From assembly GCF_001922345.1 (NCBI RefSeq), contig NZ_CP018811.1:3410001-3474000 (forward strand): a stretch of 64,000 nucleotides of DNA. Direction: 5' to 3'. Positions within the stretch are counted from its first letter, which is position 1, and the number at the start of each line of letters is the position of its first letter. The notes beneath the pieces were generated by a model. The model searched no databases and was not told the DNA's origin. It saw nothing but the letters and a program-made list of their open reading frames with translations. The DNA is from Paraburkholderia sp. SOS3. GTDB taxonomy: Bacteria; Pseudomonadota; Gammaproteobacteria; Burkholderiales; Burkholderiaceae. Position numbers and translations under genes: made by a program. Positions 47,618 to 56,095 of this stretch are shown in pieces.

Positions 47618-47767
47618 TTACTTGCGCACCGTGACGCCTTCGTCGATCGTGCCGTACATCTCGATGCTGCTGCCGGACGAGCCGACCGGCGTGCTCGCGC
47701 CGCCTTGCGCGCAAGCGGCGCACGACAGCACGGCGATGACCGCGCAAGCGGCAAGAATGACTTTCAT
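47618..47767 (-). CDS. 49-residue putative lipoprotein
   Basis: Short gene: MKVILAACAVIAVLSCAACA then a Gly/Ser-rich linker and the ending SSIEMYGTIDEGVTVRK. The N-terminus is a signal peptide with possible lipobox VLSC (Cys16). Third-position G/C bias, a preceding TAGAAT hexamer (minus strand, 47801-47806) and a clean stop support it. I recall similar tiny proteins ending in EMYGTIDEGVT in Burkholderia relatives, but could not check this. No function is known to me. Confidence 0.7.
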   Translation of the reverse strand: MKVILAACAVIAVLSCAACAQGGASTPVGSSGSSIEMYGTIDEGVTVRK

Positions 47768-47800
47768 CGGATTGTGTTTCCCGGATAAAACGCGTTTCCG

Positions 47801-47806
47801 ATTCTA
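47801..47806 (-). promoter_or_regulatory. candidate -10 (TAGAAT) for the 49-residue lipoprotein gene
   Basis: TAGAAT on the minus strand, 33 bp ahead of the start codon. Confidence 0.4.
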
Positions 47807-48045
47807 GCCTGGCGAGGTTGCGCGAGACGCAACGGGCGGACGCGAGACCAACGCGCCTCGCGCGAGCGCCCCGGCCGGATATCTCGGTTCCCCGGTTCGC
47901 CGATTCCATACCTGCGCATCCGACATTTCGCGCGATCCTGAAACGTCGGATGCGAGCGAGGGCTACAGTGGAGTCATGACGGGTGCGCCCCTCCCCCGCG
48001 CCGGCCGCACGGCAACTTCGATTGCAGAAAACCCGAGGACCTCCG

Positions 48046-48762
48046 ATGACCAATCCGCTTACCGAAGCAACCGGCCAATTCCCGGGCTTGAGCCGTATCG
48101 GCGCGCTGCTCGCCGATCCCGGCCGCGCCGCGATGCTGTGGGCGCTGATGGACGGCAGCGCCCGGCCCGCCGGCGAATTGACGCTGATCGCGGGCCTCTC
48201 GCCGTCGGCGGCCAGCGCGCACCTCGCCCGCCTTACCGACGGCGGACTGCTCGCGCTCGAAGTGCGCGGACGGCATCGCTATTACCGGATCGCGACGCCC
48301 GATATCGCGGCCGCGATCGAAGCGCTCATGAATCTCGCTCAGGCAGCCGCCCCGCAGCGGCCGACGCCACGCCCCGCGCGCACTGTACCCGTCGACATGC
48401 GCTATGCGCGCACGTGCTACGACCATATGGCCGGCGAACTGGCGGTGCGCGTCTATGAGCGGCTCGTCGGCGACGGCCTGCTCTCATGCGAAGGCGACCG
48501 GCTCGACGCCACGCCCGCGGGCGCAGAACAGCTCGCCGGCTGGGGCATCGACGTCGCCGGCCAGCGCGCGCTGCGCCGCCGCTTCGCCTGCACCTGCCCG
48601 GACTGGAGCGAGCGCCGTCCGCACGTGGGCGGCGCACTCGGCGCGGCGCTACTCGACGCGTGGTCGTCGCACGGCTTCGTCGAGCGCACCGAACGGCCGC
48701 GCGTGCTGCGCGTGACGCCCGCCGGTCGCCGTCATTTCGACGACTTCCTGCGCGGCGCATAA
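48046..48762 (+). CDS. ArsR-type winged-helix transcriptional regulator
   Basis: 238 residues from MTNPLTEATGQFPGLSRIGALLADPGRAAML. The N-terminal winged helix (about 12-95) has ELTLIAGLSPSAASAHLARLTDGGLLALEVRGRHRYYRIA, typical of ArsR. A C-terminal extension of over 100 residues contains YARTCYDHMAGELAVRVYERLV and a Cys pair (RFACTCPDWSERRPHVGG) that could bind metal or a ligand. Homologues with this long form are usually annotated simply as helix-turn-helix regulators. No adjacent target gene is obvious. Confidence 0.9.
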   Translation: MTNPLTEATGQFPGLSRIGALLADPGRAAMLWALMDGSARPAGELTLIAGLSPSAASAHLARLTDGGLLALEVRGRHRYYRIATPDIAAAIEALMNLAQAAAPQRPTPRPARTVPVDMRYARTCYDHMAGELAVRVYERLVGDGLLSCEGDRLDATPAGAEQLAGWGIDVAGQRALRRRFACTCPDWSERRPHVGGALGAALLDAWSSHGFVERTERPRVLRVTPAGRRHFDDFLRGA

Positions 48763-48947
48763 TGCGAAGCCCAGCGCGGGATCTTCGCACCGCCGGCCCG
48801 CTGCGAAACGGCTGCGCACCGCACGACACGTCTTGTTACAGCGCGGGCCGGATAGCTTACAAATGAGCGCGTCTTGAAATACGCGCCGCGGGTACAGTGA
48901 TTTCACACGGTGCCGTCTCTCGCGTGGCACCCGACGGAGTCACACTA

Positions 48948-51497
48948 ATGAAAACGCACACATCCGGTTCTTCGAATTCCCGCTCTGCCCGAACTGCCCG
49001 CGCCGCTTCGCCTGTCGTCGCGACCGCGATCGCAGCCGTTGCCGCCGCGCTGTTCGTCACGTCGGGCGCGCCGCGCGTCTATGCGCAGGAGGCCGCGCCG
49101 CCCCCGAACGCCGCCGGGCCGGCCGCGCAGCCGGCCGGCGCGCAGGACGCCGACCCGCCGGGCCGCGTCGCGCGCCTGAACTACATGGCCGGCACCGTGA
49201 CGACCGAACCGGCCGGCGCGACCGACTGGTCGTACGCGCAGGTCAACCGGCCGCTGACCACCGGCGACCAGTTGTGGAACGACAAAGGCGCGCGCTCGGA
49301 GCTGCATATCGGCTCGACTGCGGTGCGCGTCGGCGAATCGACCAATGTCGACATCCTCAACCTCGACGACGACAGCACGCAGCTGAAGGTCGCGCAAGGC
49401 ACGCTGTCGACGCGCGTGCGCGAACTGCCGGCCGGCACGTCATATGAAATCGATACGCCGAATCTCGCGCTCGGCATCGACGGGCCAGGCGACTATCGCG
49501 TCGACGTCGCGCCCGACGGCAGCGAGACCACCGTCACCGTGCGCGGCGGCAATGCGACCGTCTATGGCGACAGCGGGCAGTTGCCGATCGCCGCGGGCCA
49601 GCAGATCCGCTTTTCCGGCACGAATCTGCAGCAAATCGCCAGCAACGGCGCACCGGCGCCCGACGCGCTCGACCAGTGGGCCGCGAGCCGCGACGCCGCG
49701 GAAGACAACTCCGTGTCCGCGCGCTACGTGTCGCGCGACGTGCCCGGCTATCAGGATCTCGACGCGAACGGCACGTGGAGCCAGAACCCGCAGTATGGCG
49801 CGGTGTGGACGCCGAACCAGATGCCGGCAGGCTGGGCGCCGTATCAGGACGGCCATTGGGTGTGGCAGGCGCCGTGGGGCTGGACCTGGGTCGACGATGC
49901 GCCATGGGGTTTCGCGCCGTACCACTACGGACGCTGGGCGTATATCGGCAACTCGTGGGCCTGGGTGCCCGGCGAAATCGTCAGCGAGCCGCCCGTCTAT
50001 GCGCCGGCGCTCGTCGCGTTCGTCGGCGACGGCGGCGGCGGCGGGGTCGACTGGGGGGTCAGCCTTGCGGTCGGCGGCGTCGCGACCGCCGGGCTCGCAT
50101 GGTTTGCGCTCGGCCCCGGCGAGCCGTGGCATCCGCACTGGGGGCACGGCTGGAGCCCGCGCTACTACGACCGTGTAAACCGGCCGATCTACGTGCACAA
50201 CCGCATCACGAACATCCACAACACGTACATCAACTACCGTGTGCCGCATGCGATCACCTGCGTGCCTGCGACTGCGTTCGTGCACGGGCAGCCCGTCAAT
50301 CGCTTCGCGCAGAAGGTCGATCCGCGGCAATGGCACAACGCGCGCTTCAACGCGGGCGCGCCGGGCATCGCGCCGGTCCGGCAAAGCTTCGGGCCCGGCA
50401 TGCGCAATGCCGCGTTCCGGCCTCCCGCAGCGGCGGCCGGCCGTCCCGTGGTGGCGACGCGCCGGCCGGACGTGCCGCCTGCGTACCGCGATCATCTCGC
50501 CCAGCAGTTCGCGCATGGCGGCGGGCGCGTGGCGGGCGCCGGCAATCCGGTCGTGCATACGTCGGTGCCCGCGAGCTTTCGCGGTAGCAGGATCGGCGCG
50601 GCGGGCGGCCCGCAGCCCAACGTGCGGCTCGTCGCGGTGCGCGGGCCCGGTTCGGTCCAGGGGCGGCAAGCGGGCGGCGCGCCACGGCCCGGTGTGCCGC
50701 CGCAAGCGGGTTTCGCGCCTCCTGGGACACGCGGAGAGCCGAACGGGCGGCCGCCGGGCGGCCAGCCCAACGGCGTGCCGCATCCGCAGCCGTTCGCGGG
50801 CGGTGCACCGGGGCAAGCTCGTGCGCCGATGCCCGCGCAGGCGGGCGCCGGCGCGCCGCAGCAAGCGAATGTGCAAGCGCGACCGGGCAACGGTGTGCCG
50901 CGGCCGCCTCAATCTGCCGGCGGCATGCCGAATCCGGGCACTCATGCGGGTCCGCAGCAACTGGGCAATGTGCCGCAAGCCCAGCGCCGGGAACCGTCGT
51001 GGACACAGCCGCATACGCCGATCGGACAACAGCGTGGCGGCCGGCCAGACCAGCCGTTTGCGCAAGGCGCGGGCCGGCCGCCGCAGATGCAGGCACAGCC
51101 GCAAGCGCAGCAGACGCATGGAGGACAGCTGCGGCCCGAATTCAATCCGCAGGCGAACACGCCGCGGCCGCCCGCTCAAGGGCAGCCACGCGTGCAGCAG
51201 CCGGGGGGTCGTGCGCCGCAGGCGCAACAGCCGATGCAACAGGCACGTCCCGAGTTTCATCCGCAGCCAATGCAGCAGCCGCGGCCTGAGTTCCACCCGC
51301 CGCAGGTACAGCAGCCGCGCCCGCAGCCGATGCCACAGCCGCGACCGCAGCAAGTGCAGCAGCCAAGGCCCGCGTTTCACCCGCAGCCACAACCCGTGCA
51401 ACAACCGCGGCCGCAACCGGTGCAACAGCCGCGGCCTCAACCCCATCAGGAACAGCGCGCGACCGGCGGTGGACGCGACGACCACCGCCACGGGTAA
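48948..51497 (+). CDS. FecR/DUF6600-type secreted protein with Pro/Gln-rich tail
   Basis: 849 residues from MKTHTSGSSNSRSA with GGAG upstream. Signal peptide ending PRVYAQE, then a FecR-like beta domain (about 80-200: NRPLTTGDQLWNDKGARSEL, VDILNLDDDSTQLKVAQG). A Trp-rich DUF6600-like segment follows (about 270-350: GWAPYQDGHWVWQAPWGWTW, DDAPWGFAPYHYGRWAYI). One hydrophobic patch lies near 365-385. The last roughly 270 residues are Pro/Gln/Arg/Gly repeats (QQPRPEFHPQ, QQPRPQP). It probably lies at the cell surface or in the periplasm; no defined role. Confidence 0.85.
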   Translation: MKTHTSGSSNSRSARTARAASPVVATAIAAVAAALFVTSGAPRVYAQEAAPPPNAAGPAAQPAGAQDADPPGRVARLNYMAGTVTTEPAGATDWSYAQVNRPLTTGDQLWNDKGARSELHIGSTAVRVGESTNVDILNLDDDSTQLKVAQGTLSTRVRELPAGTSYEIDTPNLALGIDGPGDYRVDVAPDGSETTVTVRGGNATVYGDSGQLPIAAGQQIRFSGTNLQQIASNGAPAPDALDQWAASRDAAEDNSVSARYVSRDVPGYQDLDANGTWSQNPQYGAVWTPNQMPAGWAPYQDGHWVWQAPWGWTWVDDAPWGFAPYHYGRWAYIGNSWAWVPGEIVSEPPVYAPALVAFVGDGGGGGVDWGVSLAVGGVATAGLAWFALGPGEPWHPHWGHGWSPRYYDRVNRPIYVHNRITNIHNTYINYRVPHAITCVPATAFVHGQPVNRFAQKVDPRQWHNARFNAGAPGIAPVRQSFGPGMRNAAFRPPAAAAGRPVVATRRPDVPPAYRDHLAQQFAHGGGRVAGAGNPVVHTSVPASFRGSRIGAAGGPQPNVRLVAVRGPGSVQGRQAGGAPRPGVPPQAGFAPPGTRGEPNGRPPGGQPNGVPHPQPFAGGAPGQARAPMPAQAGAGAPQQANVQARPGNGVPRPPQSAGGMPNPGTHAGPQQLGNVPQAQRREPSWTQPHTPIGQQRGGRPDQPFAQGAGRPPQMQAQPQAQQTHGGQLRPEFNPQANTPRPPAQGQPRVQQPGGRAPQAQQPMQQARPEFHPQPMQQPRPEFHPPQVQQPRPQPMPQPRPQQVQQPRPAFHPQPQPVQQPRPQPVQQPRPQPHQEQRATGGGRDDHRHG

Positions 51498-51528
51498 CGG
51501 CCAGCGACAGCTGACCGGCAATGAACAA

Positions 51529-51557
51529 GGCCCGCCGCAATCTGCTTGCGGCGGGCC
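51529..51557. terminator. strong bidirectional hairpin between DUF6600 gene and thyA
   Basis: GGCCCGCCGCAA/TTGCGGCGGGCC, perfect 12-bp stem with a five-base loop, between convergent genes. It lacks a T run but is well placed to end both transcripts. Confidence 0.65.
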
Positions 51558-51650
51558 CTCGTCTAGCTGCGCTTCAGAGACAGCGAACCAGCGGCAACCC
51601 GCGCCGTCCGCTGCGCATCGAATGCGTGTCGCGAGCCCCGGATACGAGCC

Positions 51651-52622
51651 TCAGATTGCCATCGGTGCCGTCAGCGGCTCATGGTGCTGATATCCCACCA
51701 GCGCGAAATCCGACGGTTCGACCCTGTCGAGCCACTGCGGCTCGTACACGCCCGTTTTTGCATACTCGGGCACGCGTTCCGCGATCTCGAGACGCGGGCT
51801 CGGATACGGCTCGCGCGCCAGTTGCTGTTGCAGCATATCGAGCTGGTTCTCGTAGATATGCGCATCGCCGATGAAATACGTGAACCAGCGCGGCGTATAG
51901 CCGGTCAAGCGGCCGACGAGGTGCAGCAGCGCCGCGCCTTCGGTCAGATTGAACGGCGTGCCGAGGCCGACATCGTTGCTGCGAATGTAGAGGCATAGCG
52001 AAATCTCGCGGCGCGCTACGTTGGGCAGGAACTGATACAGCAGGTGGCACGCGGGCAGCGCGATCTCGTCGAGCACGGCCGGATTCCATGCATGAAACAG
52101 AATCCGGCGGTCCGACGGGTTGCGCATGATCGTGTCGAGGCACTGACGCAACTGATCGATCGCCTTGTACAGCAGCACCTTGCGGCTGCCGCCCTCTTCG
52201 AATTCGGCCACCGGCTGGAAACCGCGCGCGGCCGCGTCTTCGAGCTGCGCGCTCGCGGTCGTGTCGAGCACCTTGTACGCAGGCCATTGACGCCACTGCA
52301 CGCCATACACGCCGCCGAGGTCGTCGGCGCCTTCGCGGTACGGATTCGCGAGCCACTGCGGGTTTTCGTTCGCATTGGCGTCCCACACCTTGCAGCCGAG
52401 CGCGCGAAACTGCGCCGCGCTGCGCGACGCGCGCAGAAAGCCGATCATCTCGCCGATCGCCGATTTGAATGCGAGCTTTTTGGTCGTCACAGCCGGGAAT
52501 CCCTGCTGCAGATCGAAGCGCAACATCGCCCCCGGCATGCTGATCGTGCGGATGCCGGTGCGATTCTCCTGCCAGCTGCCGGTGTCGAGAATCGTGCGGA
52601 CGAGGTCGAGATACTGTTTCAT
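51651..52622 (-). CDS. thyA: thymidylate synthase
   Basis: Methylates dUMP to dTMP with methylene-tetrahydrofolate. 323 residues from [17 protein letters not shown]. Nucleophile Cys in [10 protein letters not shown]. Conserved [10 protein letters not shown] and [12 protein letters not shown] are present, and the end (PMAI) is typical. It is longer than E. coli ThyA through an insertion around [22 protein letters not shown] and the following segment. The next folate-cycle gene, folA, lies 10.8 kb away across the amyloid-like cluster. Confidence 0.97.
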   Translation of the reverse strand: MKQYLDLVRTILDTGSWQENRTGIRTISMPGAMLRFDLQQGFPAVTTKKLAFKSAIGEMIGFLRASRSAAQFRALGCKVWDANANENPQWLANPYREGADDLGGVYGVQWRQWPAYKVLDTTASAQLEDAAARGFQPVAEFEEGGSRKVLLYKAIDQLRQCLDTIMRNPSDRRILFHAWNPAVLDEIALPACHLLYQFLPNVARREISLCLYIRSNDVGLGTPFNLTEGAALLHLVGRLTGYTPRWFTYFIGDAHIYENQLDMLQQQLAREPYPSPRLEIAERVPEYAKTGVYEPQWLDRVEPSDFALVGYQHHEPLTAPMAI

Positions 52623-52695
52623 TCGGGGTTCCTTGGCGTGGCGCCGCTGTCGGGAAAGCAGCGCCGGCGACGTCGCGTGACAACGGGAAACCCGG

Positions 52696-52701
52696 ATTCT
52701 A
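52696..52701 (-). promoter_or_regulatory. candidate -10 (TAGAAT) for thyA
   Basis: TAGAAT on the minus strand, 73 bp ahead of the thyA start, in a 284-bp gap without genes. Confidence 0.35.
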
Positions 52702-52906
52702 GCAAGCTTGGCAGAGGTGCTGAACGCGCACTGCAGCTTCGCGCAAACACCGGTCGCGAACGGCCGCCGCGTCGACGCGCATCGGGGCATGCCGCGCGCT
52801 GCCTTCGAACCTGAGCATCGACTAGACAAGCGCCGATATCGCCGTGCCGCACATGCGACATTCGACTGCCCATCAAGGCGATGTTCGGGTTGAGTGTCGA
52901 CTCAGA

Positions 52907-54304
52907 TCAAAGGTGCTGAACCGACGGAGGCATGTCCGCGTGCGGTGTCATCTGTTCGCTTTCCATATGTCGCATGCCATGCGAACACAGAAGCCGGTAT
53001 AGCGTGACGCGCGAAATGCCGAGTTCCTGCGCCGCATCGCCAAGACGTCCGCGGTGGCGCAACAGTGCGAGTTCGATCGCCTGCCGTTCGGCCGCTTCGC
53101 GCGCCTGCGCGAGCGACACGGGCACGATTTCGACGTACTCGGACAATTCGAGGTCGCGCGCGGTAATCGCACGCCCTTCCGACATCACGATCGCGCGCCG
53201 CACGCGGTTGATCAGCTCGCGCACGTTGCCGGGCCAGCTGTAGTTATGCAGCGCCGCGATCGCATCGGGCGCGAAGCCGCGCAGACGCCGGCTCGCATCT
53301 TTTCTGAAACGTTCGAGCATATGCCGCGCAAGCAGCTCGATATCCTTGCCCCGCGCGCGCAACGGCGGTTCGTCGATCTGCAGCACGCACAAGCGGTGAT
53401 ACAGATCCGAACGGAAACGCCCTTCGATCATCGCGCTGTTCATATCGACGTGCGTCGCCGAGATGATGCGCACGTCGACCTCGATCGAGCCGTGGCCGCC
53501 GAGACGCTCGACCTTGCGCTCCTGCAAAAAGCGCAGCAGGCTCGCCTGGCTCTCGAGCGGCAGATCGCCGATTTCATCGAGAAAGAGCGTGCCGCCATTG
53601 GCCGCTTCGACGCGGCCGATCTTGCGCTGATTCGCACCCGTAAACGCGCCGCGCTCGTAACCGAACAGTTCGGATTGCAGCAGATGCGGCGGAATCGCAC
53701 CGCAATTGATCGCAACAAATGGCGCATTGCGACGCGCCGAGCGCTCGTGAATCGCCACCGCGGTCAGTTCCTTGCCGGTGCCCGATTCGCCTGAGATAAA
53801 CACCGGCGCATCGGTCATCGCGACTTTACGGATCGAGCGGAACAGCGCGAGCATTGCATCGCACGAGCCGACCATTTCGCCTTCGGTGCCCGTCGTTTGT
53901 GTCCCATCGTTCGATGCGGTCTCGCCAAGCGAGATCATTCCGTATGCGTGGCCGACGGAATCGACGATGCGGTCACCTGAATAAGGGACCGTAACGTAGT
54001 CGAAACAGTAATCGCGAACGAGCCGGCGCAGCGCGGCGTCCTGCAGTTGGCCGGGTGCCGTGGCCGCGACCCAACCGACGTTGGGCATCGTCAGACAGGA
54101 TTCGAATGCGGCGATTTCGTGTTGCTGGAAACAGCTGGAAAGATCGAGCAGACCGCCGGCCGCCGTGCCGGCGCGCACCGCGCGGCGCACGTCGCGCGCC
54201 GAGCCGACTACTTCGACATGCCAGCCCCGCTCATTGAAGCGCGCGTTGAGGTCAGCACTGGGATCGCGTGAAACGTAAATCAGTTGCCGCGTTGCGGATT
54301 CCAT
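52907..54304 (-). CDS. VpsR-type sigma-54 enhancer-binding regulator (upstream copy)
   Basis: 465 residues. The N-terminal domain (about 1-125) is receiver-like but lacks a clear phospho-acceptor Asp, as in VpsR-type regulators. A full AAA+ domain follows (about 145-385): Walker A GESGTGKE, the sigma-54 contact loop ERGAFTGANQ, Walker B GGTLFLDEIGD, and arginine-finger region FRSDLYHRLCVLQI. The C-terminus carries a Fis-type helix-turn-helix (GDAAQELGISRVTLYRLLCSHG). It is divergent from the amyloid-like operon and closely similar to the regulator at its far end. Expected to drive the -24/-12 promoter at 54819; binding of c-di-GMP, known for VpsR, is only a possibility. Confidence 0.93.
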   Translation of the reverse strand: MESATRQLIYVSRDPSADLNARFNERGWHVEVVGSARDVRRAVRAGTAAGGLLDLSSCFQQHEIAAFESCLTMPNVGWVAATAPGQLQDAALRRLVRDYCFDYVTVPYSGDRIVDSVGHAYGMISLGETASNDGTQTTGTEGEMVGSCDAMLALFRSIRKVAMTDAPVFISGESGTGKELTAVAIHERSARRNAPFVAINCGAIPPHLLQSELFGYERGAFTGANQRKIGRVEAANGGTLFLDEIGDLPLESQASLLRFLQERKVERLGGHGSIEVDVRIISATHVDMNSAMIEGRFRSDLYHRLCVLQIDEPPLRARGKDIELLARHMLERFRKDASRRLRGFAPDAIAALHNYSWPGNVRELINRVRRAIVMSEGRAITARDLELSEYVEIVPVSLAQAREAAERQAIELALLRHRGRLGDAAQELGISRVTLYRLLCSHGMRHMESEQMTPHADMPPSVQHL

Positions 54305-54480
54305 TATTCAGATCCTCTCGTCAACGAACGTTAAGGATGACGCACGTACCCGAGGCGCTATTCTCGCATTCCTCAGATACGTCTATTCGCATCGGGATTC
54401 GCTAATACAACGAAAACCGAACGGCCATTCCATTCCGTACGGACAGCTGATCCCCGAAAAACGGCGCTTTGTATTGAACG

Positions 54481-54502
54481 GCCCATGAATGGGCTTTTTT
54501 AA
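54481..54502 (+). terminator. terminator-like hairpin in the divergent region
   Basis: GCCCAT-GA-ATGGGC followed by TTTTTT on the plus strand. There is no plus-strand gene directly upstream, so it either insulates the operon promoter or ends an unannotated small RNA. Confidence 0.65.
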
Positions 54503-54689
54503 AACTTGTGCTGTAGTCGAGAGCTTACTATACGTACGGCGCTTCGAAAAACAAATATGCAAATTAATTGAGTAACCCTTGATTAGGTAAGGCTGACCGG
54601 GCGCAAATAGCCGCCGGTAAGTTCTTTCTGAATAAAAAACATTAAGCGCATTCACCATACTTTATTCGCCGCAAACAAATCGTTGCGTG

Positions 54690-54705
54690 CGCAAACAATC
54701 GTCCA
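54690..54705 (-). promoter_or_regulatory. possible sigma-54 promoter for the upstream regulator gene
   Basis: On the minus strand TGGACGATTGTTTGCG: GG and GC are 12 bases apart as required and the -12 box TTTGC is good, but the -24 box (TGGAC) is imperfect. It would give a leader of about 375 nt. Confidence 0.35.
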
Positions 54706-54735
54706 AATCGCACTATTGCGCGGTGTCGTATCAAC

Positions 54736-54752
54736 GCTGAAACGTTTTCAGC
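54736..54752. promoter_or_regulatory. inverted repeat, candidate enhancer-binding site
   Basis: GCTGAAA-CGT-TTTCAGC, a perfect 7-bp inverted repeat with a three-base centre. Its middle lies about 100 bp before the start predicted from the -24/-12 element, the usual distance for an enhancer-binding protein site. Confidence 0.6.
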
Positions 54753-54818
54753 CGATTTCCGAATCCGCGCGCGCCGCCCTTTACATCTAAGCCTGCTGCA
54801 TCAACGGAATGCTCGATA

Positions 54819-54834
54819 TGGCATATGTTTCGCT
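54819..54834 (+). promoter_or_regulatory. sigma-54 (-24/-12) promoter of the amyloid-like operon
   Basis: TGGCATATGTTTCGCT: TGGCA at -24 and GC at -12 with the invariant 12-base GG-to-GC distance. The only departure is C for T in the -12 box. The start would fall near 54845, just ahead of the AAGGAG ribosome site of the first gene. Confidence 0.65.
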
Positions 54835-54861
54835 AAATGTGCGGCACCAAGGAGACACATC

Positions 54862-55383
54862 ATGCGACACGTTTCCCGCGGCGCTTCATGCCATCGCCAC
54901 ACCACCGCCGGCCTGACCGGCGGGCGTATTCGTGCTGTTTCCGAACGCTCGCTTGCCGGCGTCGCCGCGCTCGGCGCAACGCTCGCCATCAGCACGCTGC
55001 TGTTCGCCCTGCCCCTGGCCGCGTTCGCTCAGGAATCCGCTACGTCGACAGCTTCCGATGCCCATCGCGCCGCCGTCCCGGACATCACGCCTGCAGCGGC
55101 GCCACGAGAGGCAGCGGCCGTTAGTCAGAACGATGCGCTGACACAGGTATTGAACACGCCCGCCGATGTCGTTTCGATGACCGACGTTCCGCTCGATGAC
55201 CACGTGCTTGCGCGGCAACGCGGCGGCGCGACCGGATTCACGATGATCGCGGCCACGCCGGATCTGTTGCGCGGCTCGTCGGTCACGCTCTGGGACGAGA
55301 TCGCACCGCCCGCTCCATTGCCGGTTCCGGTCGATGCGGGACGTGCGGCGCAAAGCAACGTCGCGAATTACCTCAGAAAGTAA
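54862..55383 (+). CDS. secreted protein with double-glycine-like element, first gene of amyloid-like operon
   Basis: 173 residues. A long n-region is followed by a signal peptide (LAISTLLFALPLAAFAQE, cleavage near 57). The mature part is small and polar with a striking LDDHVLARQRGGATGF at 111-126, which resembles double-glycine leader sites cut by C39 peptidases, and a Pro-rich segment (IAPPAPLPVPVDAG). Strong AAGGAG ribosome site. It occupies the place of fapA in Pseudomonas fap operons, but I see no sequence reason to call it FapA. Function unknown. Confidence 0.8.
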   Translation: MRHVSRGASCHRHTTAGLTGGRIRAVSERSLAGVAALGATLAISTLLFALPLAAFAQESATSTASDAHRAAVPDITPAAAPREAAAVSQNDALTQVLNTPADVVSMTDVPLDDHVLARQRGGATGFTMIAATPDLLRGSSVTLWDEIAPPAPLPVPVDAGRAAQSNVANYLRK

Positions 55384-55479
55384 GCGGAAAAAAATGCGCC
55401 GACGTAACGCGAGGCAATCGAGGATGCACCCAAAGATGCAACAAAAACACAACGGACGAAGTAGCAACTTGACAGGCCC

Positions 55480-55516
55480 TTAACAACCCTTAACAACCAC
55501 CAACCAATTAACAACC
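55480..55516 (+). repeat. three TTAACAACC repeats ahead of the second gene
   Basis: Copies start at 55480, 55490 and 55508, within an A/C-rich, G-poor leader just before the second gene (start 55547). A TTGACA hexamer at 55469-55474 has no matching -10. Confidence 0.75.
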
Positions 55517-55546
55517 GGTCTTCAACAACACGCTGTCGGGGTATTC

Positions 55547-56095
55547 ATGAACGCGTCGCTTAATGCAACCGTGAAGGCATCGTCGAACGTATCGATGCGG
55601 ACTTCACGCGGTCGGCTTACGTTTGCACGGCCGTCCCTGGCCGCCGCGCTCGCCGGCTCATACATCGCCTTCATTGCTTGCGCCGCACACGCGCAGCGGG
55701 TCGCGAACCCCGGCGACATCGTGCTCGAACGCGAGGTCGCACCGCGTAACGCGTTTGTTTCGGTTCCAAACAATCAGGAACCCATATTATCTAGCGCAAC
55801 CACGTTCCCCGCGAACAGCTTCAATCCCGCGATGGCGCAACTCGCGTCCGACGCCGATCTGACCAACGCGCGCGGCTCGACCGGCCTGAGCTCGCCGGGC
55901 GTGCTCGCCGGCACCGGCATGCAGGCGGTCACGCGCATTCTCTCCGGCAACGCGACCGGCAATAACGTCGCACTCGGCGCGGGCAGCATCGGCCAGCCGG
56001 CGGCCGGCATCGGCGGCACGATTTCGTCGTCGGTAACGGGCGCGCTCGCGCCGCTGTCGAGCGCGCTGGGCGGCGCATTGGGAGGTCTCAAATGA
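55547..56095 (+). CDS. small secreted protein, second gene of amyloid-like operon
   Basis: 182 residues. Signal peptide ending CAAHAQR (about residue 50). The mature part has VLEREVAPRNAFVSVPNNQEP and an SDADLTNARGSTG element (101-113), similar in layout to the double-glycine-like elements of the first and sixth genes, then a Gly/Ala/Ser-rich C-terminus (LGAGSIGQPAAGIGG, APLSSALGGALGGLK). The stop overlaps the next start (ATGA), so it is translationally coupled to the FapB-like gene. No recognised family. Confidence 0.8.
   Translation: MNASLNATVKASSNVSMRTSRGRLTFARPSLAAALAGSYIAFIACAAHAQRVANPGDIVLEREVAPRNAFVSVPNNQEPILSSATTFPANSFNPAMAQLASDADLTNARGSTGLSSPGVLAGTGMQAVTRILSGNATGNNVALGAGSIGQPAAGIGGTISSSVTGALAPLSSALGGALGGLK

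Larger units (their letters stand above)
54305..54861. other. AT-rich divergent control region of the amyloid-like cluster
   Basis: 557 bp, clearly more AT-rich than its surroundings. It holds a plus-strand terminator-like hairpin (54481-54502), a possible minus-strand -24/-12 element (54690-54705), a perfect inverted repeat (54736-54752) and a good plus-strand -24/-12 element (54819-54834). A 91-codon open frame on the minus strand (54383-54658) lacks a ribosome site and gene-like codon use and is not called. Confidence 0.7.

Noticed and set aside
49440..51521. 693-codon minus-strand frame opposite the DUF6600 gene
   Set aside because: Arg/Leu-rich shadow of a Pro/Gln/Arg repeat protein.
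54383..54658. 91-codon minus-strand frame in the divergent control region
   Set aside because: AT-rich region, no ribosome site, no signal or domain; more likely part of the leader of the upstream regulator.
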